Below are positions 51,280 through 61,184 of a DNA stretch of 64,000 nucleotides, piece after piece (positions within the stretch are counted from its first letter, which is position 1; every line of letters starts with the position of its first letter). Made by a program: the position numbers and the translations under genes. The notes beneath the pieces were generated by a model, which was not told the DNA's origin, did not search any database, and saw only the letters and a list, made by a program, of their open reading frames with translations. This DNA comes from Deferribacteres bacterium (lineage in GTDB: Bacteria; Zhuqueibacterota; Zhuqueibacteria; Zhuqueibacterales; Geothermadaptataceae), in contig JACKDE010000004.1 in assembly GCA_020633675.1 (NCBI GenBank), positions 434,001 through 498,000 on the forward strand, written 5' to 3'.

Positions 51280-53496
51280 CTACAACCGCCGCAAATAGGT
51301 CACCTTCAGAATAATTCCTCGATTGTCCAAATCCCACACCGATCCCGGTGTATCGCCGCGATTGTCGTTGATGACAAGGTAGATATCGCTGCCCGGGCTG
51401 TGGATATAATTGAGCCGGAAATTGGTGGAAATGGTGTTTTCAAGGCGGTTGTACTGCATGAGCGTGTTCAAAAACAGACGCGTACTAAAGGCATACGACA
51501 AGCGCAGCCTGCCAATATCGGCATTAAACTCACCGTTTGGCAGCTCGACGCGGTTGTGGCTGTAGCTGAGCCCAAAGGCCAGATGCGCGTTCATCGCCAC
51601 ATCGGCACCGGCGTTGAAATTCGTCAACGTACCGCCAAACGTTTTATCACGTGACACGCCGCTGCTGAACGCAAATTTGCGGTTGCTGCTGGTGCTGAAA
51701 GTCACCCTCACAGAGCGATCGTCATAGTCACCAGCCGGCACCGGCACACGCCCGGCGAGATCGAAGCCATCATTCAGCCGCGTGAAGCCGTCGCTGAACG
51801 ACAAGCCCAGGCTTTCTCCGGAATTCCAGTTAAAGGTAATGTTTGGACCGTAGCTCCAATCCTGAATTTCGCCATCGGTAGTAGTGTAGCGATCCCCGCG
51901 CATGAAAATGTTGATCATGCGCAGCCCGAATACCTTTGGTCGCGGCGAGACGCGAAAGGTTTGCTGGAATTTGCGAATACCGGTGCGGGTGATGAAACCC
52001 AGGTCGGCGCGGGCGTCCGGGCCAATACTCACGAACTCGTTAAAAAAGCCCCATTTGTCCGCAGTGTAATCAAAGCTGACCTGGTACGCGCCATCATCCC
52101 CACCTTCGCCTTTGGTAAACATCTGCGCCGCGTAGCCGGTAAAATTCAGCCTTTTGGTCAGCCAGAAACTCCAGTCCAAACCGAGGGTGCTGTTGGCGGT
52201 ATCGCGTGTGCGGCGGTCGGTGGCGATCAAACCGACATTATTATTATTGCCGATGTCGCGCTTGATGCGTGCGACCGAGAAATTGGTGCGTGCGGCGCTG
52301 ACATCCGCATTTGAAAAATCATCGGTGACAATATTCAGGAAACCAAGCGACTGCCTGCCCATCTTGCCCGTCAGCCGTGCACCGCCGATAACCGGCACCT
52401 CATGCGAGCCGGCAATGCCGATATTACGCGAGAAGAACAGAATAAACGGAGGTGGGCCGCCAAATCCGCGCGAGCCGAACTCAAAAATGCCGGCATTTTC
52501 CAGAAAAAAATCACGCTTTTCCGGGAAAAACAGATTAAAGCGGGTGAGATTGATTTGCTGATCGTCCGCTTCGACCTGGGCAAAATCGGTGTTCAGTGTC
52601 AGATCCAGCAGCATACCGGGCCGCACTTCCCACTTGGCATCCAGTCCGGCTTCGAATTTTCCATCAGATATTTTTTTAGAGAATTCATCGACCTGCTCGG
52701 CACCGCTGGAGAGCATAAACGGTTTCACTTCCAAATTCATGCCAGGGCGCGGCAGGTCACGCATGCCGTACAAATGACCGGCCTTGCTAACACGGGCAAA
52801 GCCTTCGTTATCACGCGACCAGGCGCTCCACAGCACATCTTCGTTTTTACGGCGGATACTGCGGAACACATTGAAGCCCCATGGCTCATCACCTGCGCCG
52901 GATGGATAGCGCAGCGTGCGGAACGGAATGGCAAACTCCGCTGACCAGCCCTGCGGAACACGCTTGGCTTCGACACGCCAAATCGCCCGCCAGTCAACGT
53001 TGAATACTTTGCCTTCGTCGCTGATCAGGGCATCGAATTCCGCGCCGTTGGCATTGGTGGCAAACACCACGGCGTTGCGGTGGTCATGGAACGGATCGAG
53101 CAAAATAGCAATGCCGTCGTCACCGCTGAAAGCCGGATTGCCGTTGAACGCCGAACGCCCCATAACGCGGTCACGCTCGAGGATGCGTGAGATTATCTTT
53201 TCCGGCTCGTTATCATAGGCCATCACGCCGATATACAGCACATTGTCATCGTACACCACCCGCACTTCAGTGCGTTCGGTTGCAGCAGCGCCTTCATCCG
53301 GCTCTTTTTGACGAAAACCGGTCGCGATCGTCGCCTGCTGCCAGAACGACTCCGACAAGATGCCATCGATCCGCACTTCATCCGATTGTTGCGGAGAGAG
53401 CTGCAAAGCTTCAGAGTCGGTCGTCTGGCCATTTTTTTGCGCATACAAACCAACAGGGATCAGAAAAAGAGCCCCTATTGCCAATCGTAGAGACAT
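51280..53496 (-). CDS. DUF5916 outer-membrane protein with CBM9-like N-terminal domain
   Basis: A 738-residue exported protein. ATG 53496, with AAAGG about 9 bases before it, opens the signal peptide LRLAIGALFLIPVGLYAQ; a TTG at 53532 and an ATG at 53520 are less likely. The N-terminal domain (about 40-230) is CBM9-like (VRIDGILSESFWQQATI, LYIGVMAYDNEPEKI, GWSAEFAIPFRTLRY). The rest is a large strand-rich domain (PRPGMNLEVKPF onwards) typical of DUF5916 and probably a beta-barrel. Often found near sugar or protein degradation genes. It ends LKVTYLRRL. Function unknown. Confidence 0.85.
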   Translation of the reverse strand: MSLRLAIGALFLIPVGLYAQKNGQTTDSEALQLSPQQSDEVRIDGILSESFWQQATIATGFRQKEPDEGAAATERTEVRVVYDDNVLYIGVMAYDNEPEKIISRILERDRVMGRSAFNGNPAFSGDDGIAILLDPFHDHRNAVVFATNANGAEFDALISDEGKVFNVDWRAIWRVEAKRVPQGWSAEFAIPFRTLRYPSGAGDEPWGFNVFRSIRRKNEDVLWSAWSRDNEGFARVSKAGHLYGMRDLPRPGMNLEVKPFMLSSGAEQVDEFSKKISDGKFEAGLDAKWEVRPGMLLDLTLNTDFAQVEADDQQINLTRFNLFFPEKRDFFLENAGIFEFGSRGFGGPPPFILFFSRNIGIAGSHEVPVIGGARLTGKMGRQSLGFLNIVTDDFSNADVSAARTNFSVARIKRDIGNNNNVGLIATDRRTRDTANSTLGLDWSFWLTKRLNFTGYAAQMFTKGEGGDDGAYQVSFDYTADKWGFFNEFVSIGPDARADLGFITRTGIRKFQQTFRVSPRPKVFGLRMINIFMRGDRYTTTDGEIQDWSYGPNITFNWNSGESLGLSFSDGFTRLNDGFDLAGRVPVPAGDYDDRSVRVTFSTSSNRKFAFSSGVSRDKTFGGTLTNFNAGADVAMNAHLAFGLSYSHNRVELPNGEFNADIGRLRLSYAFSTRLFLNTLMQYNRLENTISTNFRLNYIHSPGSDIYLVINDNRGDTPGSVWDLDNRGIILKVTYLRRL

Positions 53497-53675
53497 TCTT
53501 GCATTGCCTTTGAAATGCATCCAAATCTTCAACGCTTTCCTTCCTCCAAAATGTGCCGGCCAGGATTATCAGCCTGGCAGCAAATCAAAATTGAATTACA
53601 TAATTGGAACAGTGAGAATTCGCTTACCGCACGGAGTGAGTGACGGTTCGCGCTGCAATTCTGTTCAAACCACTT

Positions 53676-54746
53676 TCATGGGTTCTTTTGAAGTTGATCA
53701 AAACGCAGCACGTTGGGCAGCTCCAGCACGAAATCATCTCCAAAAGCGACGGCTGGTGTGCACGCCCCCGCGATGCTGCCAGCCAGCAATTTTTCGACGA
53801 TGCGCACTCCCGCCAGCGCGGTGAGATAATAGCCTTCCGGGGTTTCAAGCCAGGCTTCAGCAAAACGGCCGGCATCATTTTCGACCCGCGCCCAAAAATA
53901 GCTGCGTGCCGTGGCACGCGTCTCCGCATCCGGGCCCTTAACGCTTTTTTCCACCCATTTTTTAGCCAGCCAGCGCAGCGCGCCAAACTTGAGCAGCTTG
54001 CGGCCGGTGCGCAAGTAGCCGCCGGCACGCGAAGCCATCTGCGGCGGTACCGCCATAAAAGTACGGATATTGCCGATGCCGGTGGTGCGGTAGGCGGTCG
54101 CCAGATCGCCCCACGAAATTTGCATGACGTGGCGCTCGCAGTCCGAAAATCGCACTTTGCGTGTGGTCTTTTTGGGGTTGACATGCACCAACTCGCCATT
54201 GTGGCGTGCCCGCACACCGATCGACAGATTTTCCAGAGCCGACTTGGTGGTACCGGCACTCGGACGGCCACCCGGTGTGGCAAAAGCGATGTCGAGCCGG
54301 ACTGGATTGTTGATTTTTTGCGCAACGTAAGCTGCGAGACAATCCGATGGCACCACGTCGAATCCCGCGCCGGAGACGATCGCTATGCTGGCCGCCTGCG
54401 CCTCCGCATCGAAACCAAAGTTCTGCTCAAAAACGGGCACTTCACCGGTGATGTCAACGTAATGAGTTTGTGTTCTCAGGCAGGCACGCACCATTGGCAG
54501 GCTGGTGTGGATGAACGGCCCGGCAGCGTGAAACACCAAATCGAATTCGGCGATGTGCTCTGCGACTTCCATTTCGTTTCGCAGATCAAAAACGCGCATG
54601 TCCAGACCCAATTTCGCCGCCAGGGGAGCCAGTTTTTTTTGCGACCGGCCCGCCAAAACAGGCCGGTGGCCGCGTGCAATCGCTTCTTCGGCGATCAGCT
54701 CACCGGTGTAGCCATAAGCTCCGTAAAGCAGCCATTTCTTTTCCAT
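53676..54746 (-). CDS. Saccharopine dehydrogenase-like NAD(P)-binding protein
   Basis: A 356-residue protein of the saccharopine dehydrogenase NADP-binding family. The Rossmann motif GAYGYTGELI is at the N-terminus, followed by RGHRPVLAGRSQKKL and FHAAGPFIHTSLPMVRACL. Proteins of this family also act as trans-acting enoyl reductases on lipids, and sequence does not distinguish these roles. It is the last gene in the run atoC-decarboxylase-rho and lies 41 bases from rho. Confidence 0.85.
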   Translation of the reverse strand: MEKKWLLYGAYGYTGELIAEEAIARGHRPVLAGRSQKKLAPLAAKLGLDMRVFDLRNEMEVAEHIAEFDLVFHAAGPFIHTSLPMVRACLRTQTHYVDITGEVPVFEQNFGFDAEAQAASIAIVSGAGFDVVPSDCLAAYVAQKINNPVRLDIAFATPGGRPSAGTTKSALENLSIGVRARHNGELVHVNPKKTTRKVRFSDCERHVMQISWGDLATAYRTTGIGNIRTFMAVPPQMASRAGGYLRTGRKLLKFGALRWLAKKWVEKSVKGPDAETRATARSYFWARVENDAGRFAEAWLETPEGYYLTALAGVRIVEKLLAGSIAGACTPAVAFGDDFVLELPNVLRFDQLQKNP

Positions 54747-54787
54747 GAACGCTTACCTCCTTGGTTCCTGAATTTGAGCATTTTTGC

Positions 54788-55891
54788 TCACGAACGCAAA
54801 CGCAGGCGGCGCAAAAGCTTATCATTGTCAGGCTCGGTTTCCAGCAGCTTCAGCAATTCGAGCATCGCATCTTTGGTTTCGTATTCGGTGAGTTTGCGAC
54901 GGAGGTGCGCCAGCCCTTCCATCTCCGCTTCCGGATAAAGCAGTTCTTCACGACGTGTACCGCTGGCTTTGATATTGATCGCGGGAAAAATGCGGGCTTC
55001 CGCCAGGCCACGATCGAGCACAATTTCACTGTTGCCGGTCCCTTTGAATTCTTCGAAGATATAATCGTCCATACGCGAGCCGGTCTCGACCAAGGCGGTG
55101 GCGATGACCGTAACCGAGCCGCCGTTTTCAATGTTGCGCGCCAGGCCGAAAAAGCGGCGCGGAATTTCGAGCGCCTTAGCATCGAGACCACCGGACATGG
55201 TGCGGCGTGCTCCGGCTCCGTGCAAATTGAAGGCACGGCCCAAACGGGTAATGCTGTCGAGCAGTACCACGACATCTCGACCGCACTCAAGATCGCAACG
55301 GACGTGCGCCATCGTCAGCTCGGCTAAATTGGTGTGCGAAGCGATGTTCTGATCGCTGGAGCTGGCCAGCACCTCTGCCTGCACGCTACGGCGAAAATGC
55401 GTCACCTCTTCCGGACGCTCGTCGATCAGCAGCACAACGATGCGCGTATCCGGCTCGTGTGCATGGATCGCGTTGGCAATCTGCTCCAGCAGCAGGGTCT
55501 TGCCGGTTTTTGGCGGCGCTACGATCATGCCGCGTGTACCTTTGCCAATCGGGGCGACCAGTTCGACCACACGCATTGAGACGTTGCCGCTTTGTGCCAG
55601 GCGCATGCGCTCAGTCGGGCTGATGGCGAGCAGTTGCTCGAATCGCGTGCGGTTTTGAAACTGTGCCGGTTCAAGTCCGCAGACCGATGCGGCATCCAAC
55701 AATTGCAAACCTTTTTTGTTGGCCTCGGCCGTGCCGACGATAAATGCACCGTCTTCCAGCCCATATTCACGAATCAGCTTTGATGATACCCATGGATCCT
55801 GCGGCGTGGATTGGAAGGACATATCGGGATTGCGGAGAAAACCGCCACCTTTGTTGAGTGTTTGCAGGACACCCTGTACTTGTTCAGGCAT
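54788..55891 (-). CDS. rho: Transcription termination factor Rho without N-terminal helix domain
   Basis: RNA-dependent ATPase that ends transcription. The 367 residues begin directly at the RNA-binding OB fold (GVLQTLNKGGGFLRNPD) and contain Walker A APPKTGKT (125-132), LLIDERPEEVTHFRR, LLDSITRLGRAF and the Q-loop region MSGGLDAKALEIPRRFFG. Escherichia coli Rho has about 48 more residues at the N-terminus. An in-frame TGA lies a few codons upstream of ATG 55891, so the domain is absent here and not just mis-started. All catalytic blocks are intact. The gene sits in a run with an amino-acid decarboxylase. Confidence 0.93.
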   Translation of the reverse strand: MPEQVQGVLQTLNKGGGFLRNPDMSFQSTPQDPWVSSKLIREYGLEDGAFIVGTAEANKKGLQLLDAASVCGLEPAQFQNRTRFEQLLAISPTERMRLAQSGNVSMRVVELVAPIGKGTRGMIVAPPKTGKTLLLEQIANAIHAHEPDTRIVVLLIDERPEEVTHFRRSVQAEVLASSSDQNIASHTNLAELTMAHVRCDLECGRDVVVLLDSITRLGRAFNLHGAGARRTMSGGLDAKALEIPRRFFGLARNIENGGSVTVIATALVETGSRMDDYIFEEFKGTGNSEIVLDRGLAEARIFPAINIKASGTRREELLYPEAEMEGLAHLRRKLTEYETKDAMLELLKLLETEPDNDKLLRRLRLRS

Positions 55892-55929
55892 AGATGAAGT
55901 CTTTCATGGTTTTTATTTGAAAATTAGCT

Positions 55930-57408
55930 TCACGCGTTTTGAACATTTTTGAGCACGTCACGCAGCATGGTTCGAAGCAGTTGCCAGACGTCTTCAATGT
56001 GACGCGCCTCTGTACGGATATTGCCGATGGCGATGCGCAACACGAATTTGCCACCGATTTTTGTATGAGTCAGGTAGAAACGCCGAGTGGCATTCACGGC
56101 TTCCAGCAAGCGCGCATTTAATTTATTGAGCGCATCTTCGTCCTGCCAGCCTGCCGGACAGGCACGAAACGCAACTGTGCTGAAATGCGTCGGCGCAACG
56201 CGTTCAAAATCAGAATCGGCATCGATTTTTTGTGCTAAATTTTGTGCGAGTTGAATGTGGTAGCGCAGGCGCGCCATTAAACCATCGACGCCGTAATAGC
56301 GTAAAACAAACCACAACTTGATCGACCGGAATCGCCTGCCAAGCGGGATGCCGTAATCCATAAAGTTAACGACATTGTCATCGTGGGCGGTACGCAGATA
56401 TTCCGGAACCAGACTGAACGCACGGCGCAGCACGCCTGGCTTGCGGGTATACATCAGGCTCAAATCGAGCGGCACAAACAGCCACTTGTGTGGATTGACC
56501 AGCACCGAATCTGCTTTTTCCCACCCCGCAAAATGATGCTGCATTTCCGGCAAAATCGCTGCCGAACCGGCATATGCTGCGTCTACATGCAGCCAGAGAT
56601 CTTCCCGTTCACAGATATTCGCGATTTCCGCCACCGGATCGACGGCAGTTGTGGACGTGGTGCCGATAGTTGCGACCACACAAAATGGCCGCCAACCAGT
56701 GCTGCGATCTTCCTGGATCGCAGTCCTTAGCGCTTCAGGCTGCATGGCAAAATTGGCGTCGCTCGGGATGCGGCGGATGCCTTCCATACCGATGCCCAAT
56801 GCCAGCGCCGCCTTGTCAATGGATGAATGGGTGTGCTCGGAAATGTACAGTCGCAGGCGCGGCAGATCCGCGCGGCCAGTCATACCTTTTTCGCGAATCT
56901 GCAGATCAGCCATCTGCTCGCGGGCGGCTGCCAGGGCATGCATCGTGCTGACCGAACCTGTGTCATAAATCACGCCAAAAAAATGATCAGGCAAACCGAG
57001 CAATTGCCGCATCCAGGCGGTTGTAACTTGCTCGAGTTCAGTGGATGACGGACAACTCTGCCACAGCATGCCGTTGATATTGAGCGCGGCAGCCAGCAAC
57101 TCACCGAGTACGCCGGGCGCCGAGCCCACAGATGAAAAATAAGCGAGATAGCGAGGATGGTTCCAATGCGTCATGCCGGGCATGATCACCCGGTCAATGT
57201 CTGCGATCATTTTCTCGAAAGCTTCGGGCAATTTGGGAGCAGATGATGGAATTTTGCTTCTGATGTCGCCAGGCTGAATTGCCGGCAAAACAGGACGGTC
57301 TTCAATCGTGTCAAAAAAATTGGCAATCCAATCAACCATGGCATAGCCATATTTGCGGAAATCCGCGGCTGACATATCCCCGGTAAATTTCAGATCATTT
57401 TCGTGCAT
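55930..57408 (-). CDS. PLP-dependent aromatic/other amino-acid decarboxylase (group II)
   Basis: A 492-residue decarboxylase of the DDC/aromatic-amino-acid family. It shows HWNHPRYLAYFSSVGSAPGV, LLAAALNINGMLWQSCPSSTELEQV, WLHVDAAYAGSAAI, the PLP-Lys motif NPHKWLFVPLDLS, and the catalytic-loop region RRAFSLVPEYLRT. Substrate could be tryptophan, tyrosine, phenylalanine or DOPA-type. It is 12 bases after the sigma-54 activator and 38 before rho, suggesting the regulator controls it. Confidence 0.92.
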   Translation of the reverse strand: MHENDLKFTGDMSAADFRKYGYAMVDWIANFFDTIEDRPVLPAIQPGDIRSKIPSSAPKLPEAFEKMIADIDRVIMPGMTHWNHPRYLAYFSSVGSAPGVLGELLAAALNINGMLWQSCPSSTELEQVTTAWMRQLLGLPDHFFGVIYDTGSVSTMHALAAAREQMADLQIREKGMTGRADLPRLRLYISEHTHSSIDKAALALGIGMEGIRRIPSDANFAMQPEALRTAIQEDRSTGWRPFCVVATIGTTSTTAVDPVAEIANICEREDLWLHVDAAYAGSAAILPEMQHHFAGWEKADSVLVNPHKWLFVPLDLSLMYTRKPGVLRRAFSLVPEYLRTAHDDNVVNFMDYGIPLGRRFRSIKLWFVLRYYGVDGLMARLRYHIQLAQNLAQKIDADSDFERVAPTHFSTVAFRACPAGWQDEDALNKLNARLLEAVNATRRFYLTHTKIGGKFVLRIAIGNIRTEARHIEDVWQLLRTMLRDVLKNVQNA

Positions 57409-57420
57409 TATGCATTCATG

Positions 57421-58782
57421 TTAAAGGCCATATTTGCTGATTTTATAACGCATGGTACGCAGACTGATGTCGAGAATTTTGGCGGCTTCGGACTTGTTGC
57501 CATTGCACTGCCGGATGGCTTCTTCCAGCACCAACTTTTCAGCAGCTTCCACCTTGTCTTTAAACGTCTCACCTGCATCCATAAACGATTCTTTCTTTTC
57601 TGCCGCCATGCGACTCAACTTATAGGAAATCGGCAAATACTCGCCGAGAATCTTGTCGCCCTCACCCAGCACAATGGCATTTTCGATGGCATTTTCCAAT
57701 TCGCGCACATTCCCAGGCCAATTGTATTCCATGCACATGTGCAGCGCTTCTTCGGAAAGGGACATCAATTCACGGCTGTTCAAATCGCAATATTTTCGAA
57801 TAAAGTGATCGATCAGCAACGGGATGTCATCTTTGCGATCACGCAGGGGTGGCAGCGTAATCGGAATGACGTTCAGCCGGTAGTAGAGGTCTTCACGAAA
57901 CTGACCTTCCGTGATGGCAATTTCGAGATCGCGATTGGTGGCCGTGATCAGCCGCACATCGACCTTTAGCGCATCGGTACCACCGAGCCGGGTAATAATG
58001 CGTTCCTGCAAAACGCGCAGAAGTTTGGTTTGCACATTGCCGGATATCTCGCCGATCTCATCCAGAAAAATCGTGCCTTCCTGCGCCATTTCAAATCGGC
58101 CGATTTTGCGAGAAGCCGCACCGGTAAAGGCGCCTTTTTCATAGCCAAACAGTTCGCTTTCGAGCAACGTTTCAGGAAAACTGGCGCAACTGATTTCCAC
58201 CATCGGTTTCGGCGCGCGCGGACTGTTGTAGTGGATGGCGCGGGCCACCAGCTCTTTGCCGGTCCCGCTTTCACCACGAATCAGCACAGTGGCGTTGCTT
58301 TTCGCCACTTTTTCGATGGTGCGGAAAACGCGCTGCATCGGCTCGCTTTTGCCGATGATGTTTTCAAATCGGTACGAAACCTGCAATTTGCTTTTCAGCT
58401 CTTCATTTTCGAGCTGCAAATTTTGCTCGGAAATGGCTTTTTGCAAATGCACGAACAAATCGTCGAGATCGATCGGCTTGGTCAGATATTCGAACACGCC
58501 TCGCTTCATCGCCTCCACCGCTTCCTTGACAGAACTGTAGGCGGTCATCACGATGGTTTTCATGTACGGGGCGATGCTTTGAGACCGCTCGTACAGTTCC
58601 ATACCGTCCATTTCGGGCATGCGCAAATCGGTGAGCAGAATATCAAATTTCTCACGTTCGAGCAGCTTCAATGCTTTCGGTCCGCTATCCACGCCGACAA
58701 CATCGTAGCCTTCCTGCCGCAAAATTTCGACAAGTCCGCTCAGTGCGTTGCGATCATCTTCAGCTATGAGAACTCTTGCCAT
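57421..58782 (-). CDS. NtrC/AtoC-family sigma-54 response regulator
   Basis: A 453-residue activator of sigma-54 promoters. Domains: receiver (2-115) with phosphoacceptor Asp52 (LLTDLRMPEMDG) and Lys102 (LTKPID); AAA+ domain (about 138-370) with Walker A GESGTGKE (170-177) and the sigma-54-contacting GAFTGA (217-222); Fis-type HTH (NKSEAAKILDISLRTMRYKI) at the end. No histidine kinase is adjacent, so the partner kinase must be elsewhere. It begins an apparent operon with the decarboxylase. Confidence 0.95.
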   Translation of the reverse strand: MARVLIAEDDRNALSGLVEILRQEGYDVVGVDSGPKALKLLEREKFDILLTDLRMPEMDGMELYERSQSIAPYMKTIVMTAYSSVKEAVEAMKRGVFEYLTKPIDLDDLFVHLQKAISEQNLQLENEELKSKLQVSYRFENIIGKSEPMQRVFRTIEKVAKSNATVLIRGESGTGKELVARAIHYNSPRAPKPMVEISCASFPETLLESELFGYEKGAFTGAASRKIGRFEMAQEGTIFLDEIGEISGNVQTKLLRVLQERIITRLGGTDALKVDVRLITATNRDLEIAITEGQFREDLYYRLNVIPITLPPLRDRKDDIPLLIDHFIRKYCDLNSRELMSLSEEALHMCMEYNWPGNVRELENAIENAIVLGEGDKILGEYLPISYKLSRMAAEKKESFMDAGETFKDKVEAAEKLVLEEAIRQCNGNKSEAAKILDISLRTMRYKISKYGL

Positions 58783-58894
58783 TTTGACTTTTTGTGGTTT
58801 GAGTGCAATGTGGTAAAAAACAAGCCTGCAAAAGTGCCCGGTTCATCAGGGACATTTGCAGATGGTAAGCCGCGGGCATGACTTTAGTAAAAAC

Positions 58895-59857
58895 TCACTC
58901 CAGCGACAACTCTTTTCGGTTCAATACATTCGCATACTTCTCGTTTACAAAAAAATCGACCATCACCTCCGCCACCTCATCGGCAACTTTGGCCTGGGCT
59001 TCCGCAGTAGAAGCGCCCAAATGCGGTACATGTACCACGCCCGGATGACCGATGAGCGGATTTTCTTTCGCTGGCGGCTCGGTTTCGTAAACGTCCAGTG
59101 CCAGCCCGGCGAGCTGCCCGTTTTGCAGCGCTTCGGCAGCCGCATTTTCGTCGATTAAGCCGCCGCGCGCGCAGTTCACCACCCGCACGCCCAGTTTCAT
59201 GCTCGCGAAAGCCGTTGCATCCAAAATGTGCTGAGTCGCATCATCCAATGGCAAATGCAGAGATATAAAATCGGCATGCCGGATTGCCGTTTCAAAGGTG
59301 GCCTGCTCAACGCCTCGTTCGACCAAAAACGCTTCTGGCAAAAACGGATCGTATGCCAGAACGTGCATGCCAAAAGCTTTTGCACGCAACGCGACTTCAC
59401 GTCCGATGCGGCCAAAGCCGAGCACAGCAAGCGTCCTGCCACACAATTCGATCCCGGCAAATGCTGCCCTCTGCCATTTGCCATCTACCATCGAGTCGTG
59501 CGCTGCTACCACATTGCGCGCCAGGTTGAGCAACATTGAAAATGTCAACTCTGCTGTAGCAATCGTGTTCGCGCCGGGCGTGTTGGCCACGGCAATGCCG
59601 GCCTTGCTGGCTGCAGCAATATCGATGTTATCGAAACCGACACCGCCGCGTACGATCAGCTTCACATTCGGCAACTTCGCGATCAGTTCTGCATCTATTA
59701 GCGTGGCACTGCGAATGGCGATGGCGTGATAGTCGCCCAGGCATTCCAGTAGCTTTTCACGCGGCATCGTCGGCAGGCTGTCGACTTCAAAATGCTGATC
59801 ACGCAGAAGGAGGGCCGCTTTGTCTGAGATTTTATCGGTTAATAGGATTTTGTGCAA
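58895..59857 (-). CDS. serA: D-3-phosphoglycerate dehydrogenase-like, short form, TTG start
   Basis: A 320-residue NAD-dependent 2-hydroxyacid dehydrogenase. It has the Rossmann motif VLGFGRIGREVALRAKAFG, the catalytic Arg in VNCARGGLIDE, and the catalytic His in VHVPHLGAST. No ACT or intervening domain is present, so feedback inhibition by serine should be missing. The start TTG 59857 is the only one giving a family N-terminus. A class V aminotransferase lies upstream on the same strand, supporting a serine-biosynthesis role; other 2-hydroxyacids cannot be excluded. Confidence 0.85.
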   Translation of the reverse strand: MHKILLTDKISDKAALLLRDQHFEVDSLPTMPREKLLECLGDYHAIAIRSATLIDAELIAKLPNVKLIVRGGVGFDNIDIAAASKAGIAVANTPGANTIATAELTFSMLLNLARNVVAAHDSMVDGKWQRAAFAGIELCGRTLAVLGFGRIGREVALRAKAFGMHVLAYDPFLPEAFLVERGVEQATFETAIRHADFISLHLPLDDATQHILDATAFASMKLGVRVVNCARGGLIDENAAAEALQNGQLAGLALDVYETEPPAKENPLIGHPGVVHVPHLGASTAEAQAKVADEVAEVMVDFFVNEKYANVLNRKELSLE

Positions 59858-60040
59858 TATTGTTTACCAAATAAGAGGTGACTGTTCAACCGTCACACAG
59901 GAAGTATCCATGATGCCTTCGGGCTGGAATTCGCTGCGTACGCCTTGTAACAGGGCGCACATAACTCCCAGGCGGGATAACAGAGAAGATGAAACGTAAC
60001 TACGAACGATTTACTGAAATTGAATTCTCGTAGCTTCATT

Positions 60041-61183
60041 TTATTTCCCAGCCGTCGCGTAAGCGATCTGTACAGCAGCAACGCCTTTGCCAAGCTCGAA
60101 GCGCCAGCCTAAATCCTGCAGCGCCATTTCCATCGCAGAAGCAAAGCTGACCATATCGAGATGGTCGTAATAGCCCATATGCGCTACGCGGAAGATTTTG
60201 CCTTTTAATTGCGATTGACCACCGGCAACCGTTACGCGGTATTTTTCGCGCAGGGTCTGTACAAACTTATGACCATCTAATTCATCCGGTACCTTGATGG
60301 CTGTGAGTGCGTTGCTCGGTGTCGATGCAAACAGCTCCAGCCCTACCGCTTTGGCGCCCTCGCGGGTGGCGTGCGCCAGTCGCGCATATTTTTCCCAAAA
60401 AGAGGGCAAACCATCGGCCAGAATCATTTCCAGTGAAAGACGCAATCCAATCAGCAATGTTGTTGCCGGTGTAAAAGGTGTAGATTGTTGCGCCAGCGCT
60501 TTGCGGGCTTTCAGCAGACTCAGGTAGTATTTTGGCAAATCGCTGTTTTGAGCACGATCCCAGGCACGGTCATTCAAAGCGATAAAAGCCAAACCCGGCG
60601 GAATCATGACACCCTTTTGCGAGCCCGAAACCGCCACATCGATATGCCACTGATCTTTCTCGAATGGCAGCACACCAATCGAGGTGATGCCGTCGACGAT
60701 TAGCAATGCATCGCTTTCTGCGTGTACCACTTCGCTGATGCCCTTGACGTCAAATGCCACACCAGTCGACGTTTCGCTGTGGGTCATGAATACCGCAGTT
60801 GCGTCACTGTGCTGGCGGACGGTTGTGCGCACTTCTTCAGCAGGAATCGAGTCGCCCCAAGGCACCTGAATGTCCACCACTTGCAAGCCGTAGGCACGGC
60901 AGATTTCGCCCCAGCGCTCCCCAAATTTGCCGCCTTCGATGGAAATGACTTTATCGCCTTTGCTGAGCAGATTGACAACCGCGCTTTCCATCGCGCCGCT
61001 TCCGGAAGTGGTCAGTGTCAGCACCTCACCAGCGGTTCTGAAAAATTGTTTGAGGTTTTCCGAGACTTCAGCAAATATTTGCTTGAACTCCGGGCTGCGA
61101 TGATGCTGCAAAGGTTGCGACATTTCCGCGATGACCCGCTCCGGAATTTGGGTGGGACCCGGCGTAAACAGACGTGGACGCAT
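60041..61183 (-). CDS. Class V aminotransferase (serine-pyruvate/alanine-glyoxylate or phosphoserine type)
   Basis: A 380-residue PLP enzyme. It opens with RLFTPGPTQIPERVIAEM, has LTLTTSGSGAMESAVVNLL (the cofactor phosphate loop), VDGITSIGVLP and the PLP-lysine motif VSGSQKGVMIPPGLAF. In several lineages a class V enzyme of this type, next to serA, acts as the phosphoserine transaminase. ATG 61183 follows the engB stop directly. The gap to serA is 183 bases, so they may share a transcript but not coupled translation. Confidence 0.9.
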   Translation of the reverse strand: MRPRLFTPGPTQIPERVIAEMSQPLQHHRSPEFKQIFAEVSENLKQFFRTAGEVLTLTTSGSGAMESAVVNLLSKGDKVISIEGGKFGERWGEICRAYGLQVVDIQVPWGDSIPAEEVRTTVRQHSDATAVFMTHSETSTGVAFDVKGISEVVHAESDALLIVDGITSIGVLPFEKDQWHIDVAVSGSQKGVMIPPGLAFIALNDRAWDRAQNSDLPKYYLSLLKARKALAQQSTPFTPATTLLIGLRLSLEMILADGLPSFWEKYARLAHATREGAKAVGLELFASTPSNALTAIKVPDELDGHKFVQTLREKYRVTVAGGQSQLKGKIFRVAHMGYYDHLDMVSFASAMEMALQDLGWRFELGKGVAAVQIAYATAGK

Positions 61184-61184
61184 T

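Noticed and set aside
55884..55907. An 8-codon leader frame overlapping the rho start on the minus strand
   Set aside because: No ribosome-binding site of its own, and a frame this short is expected by chance.
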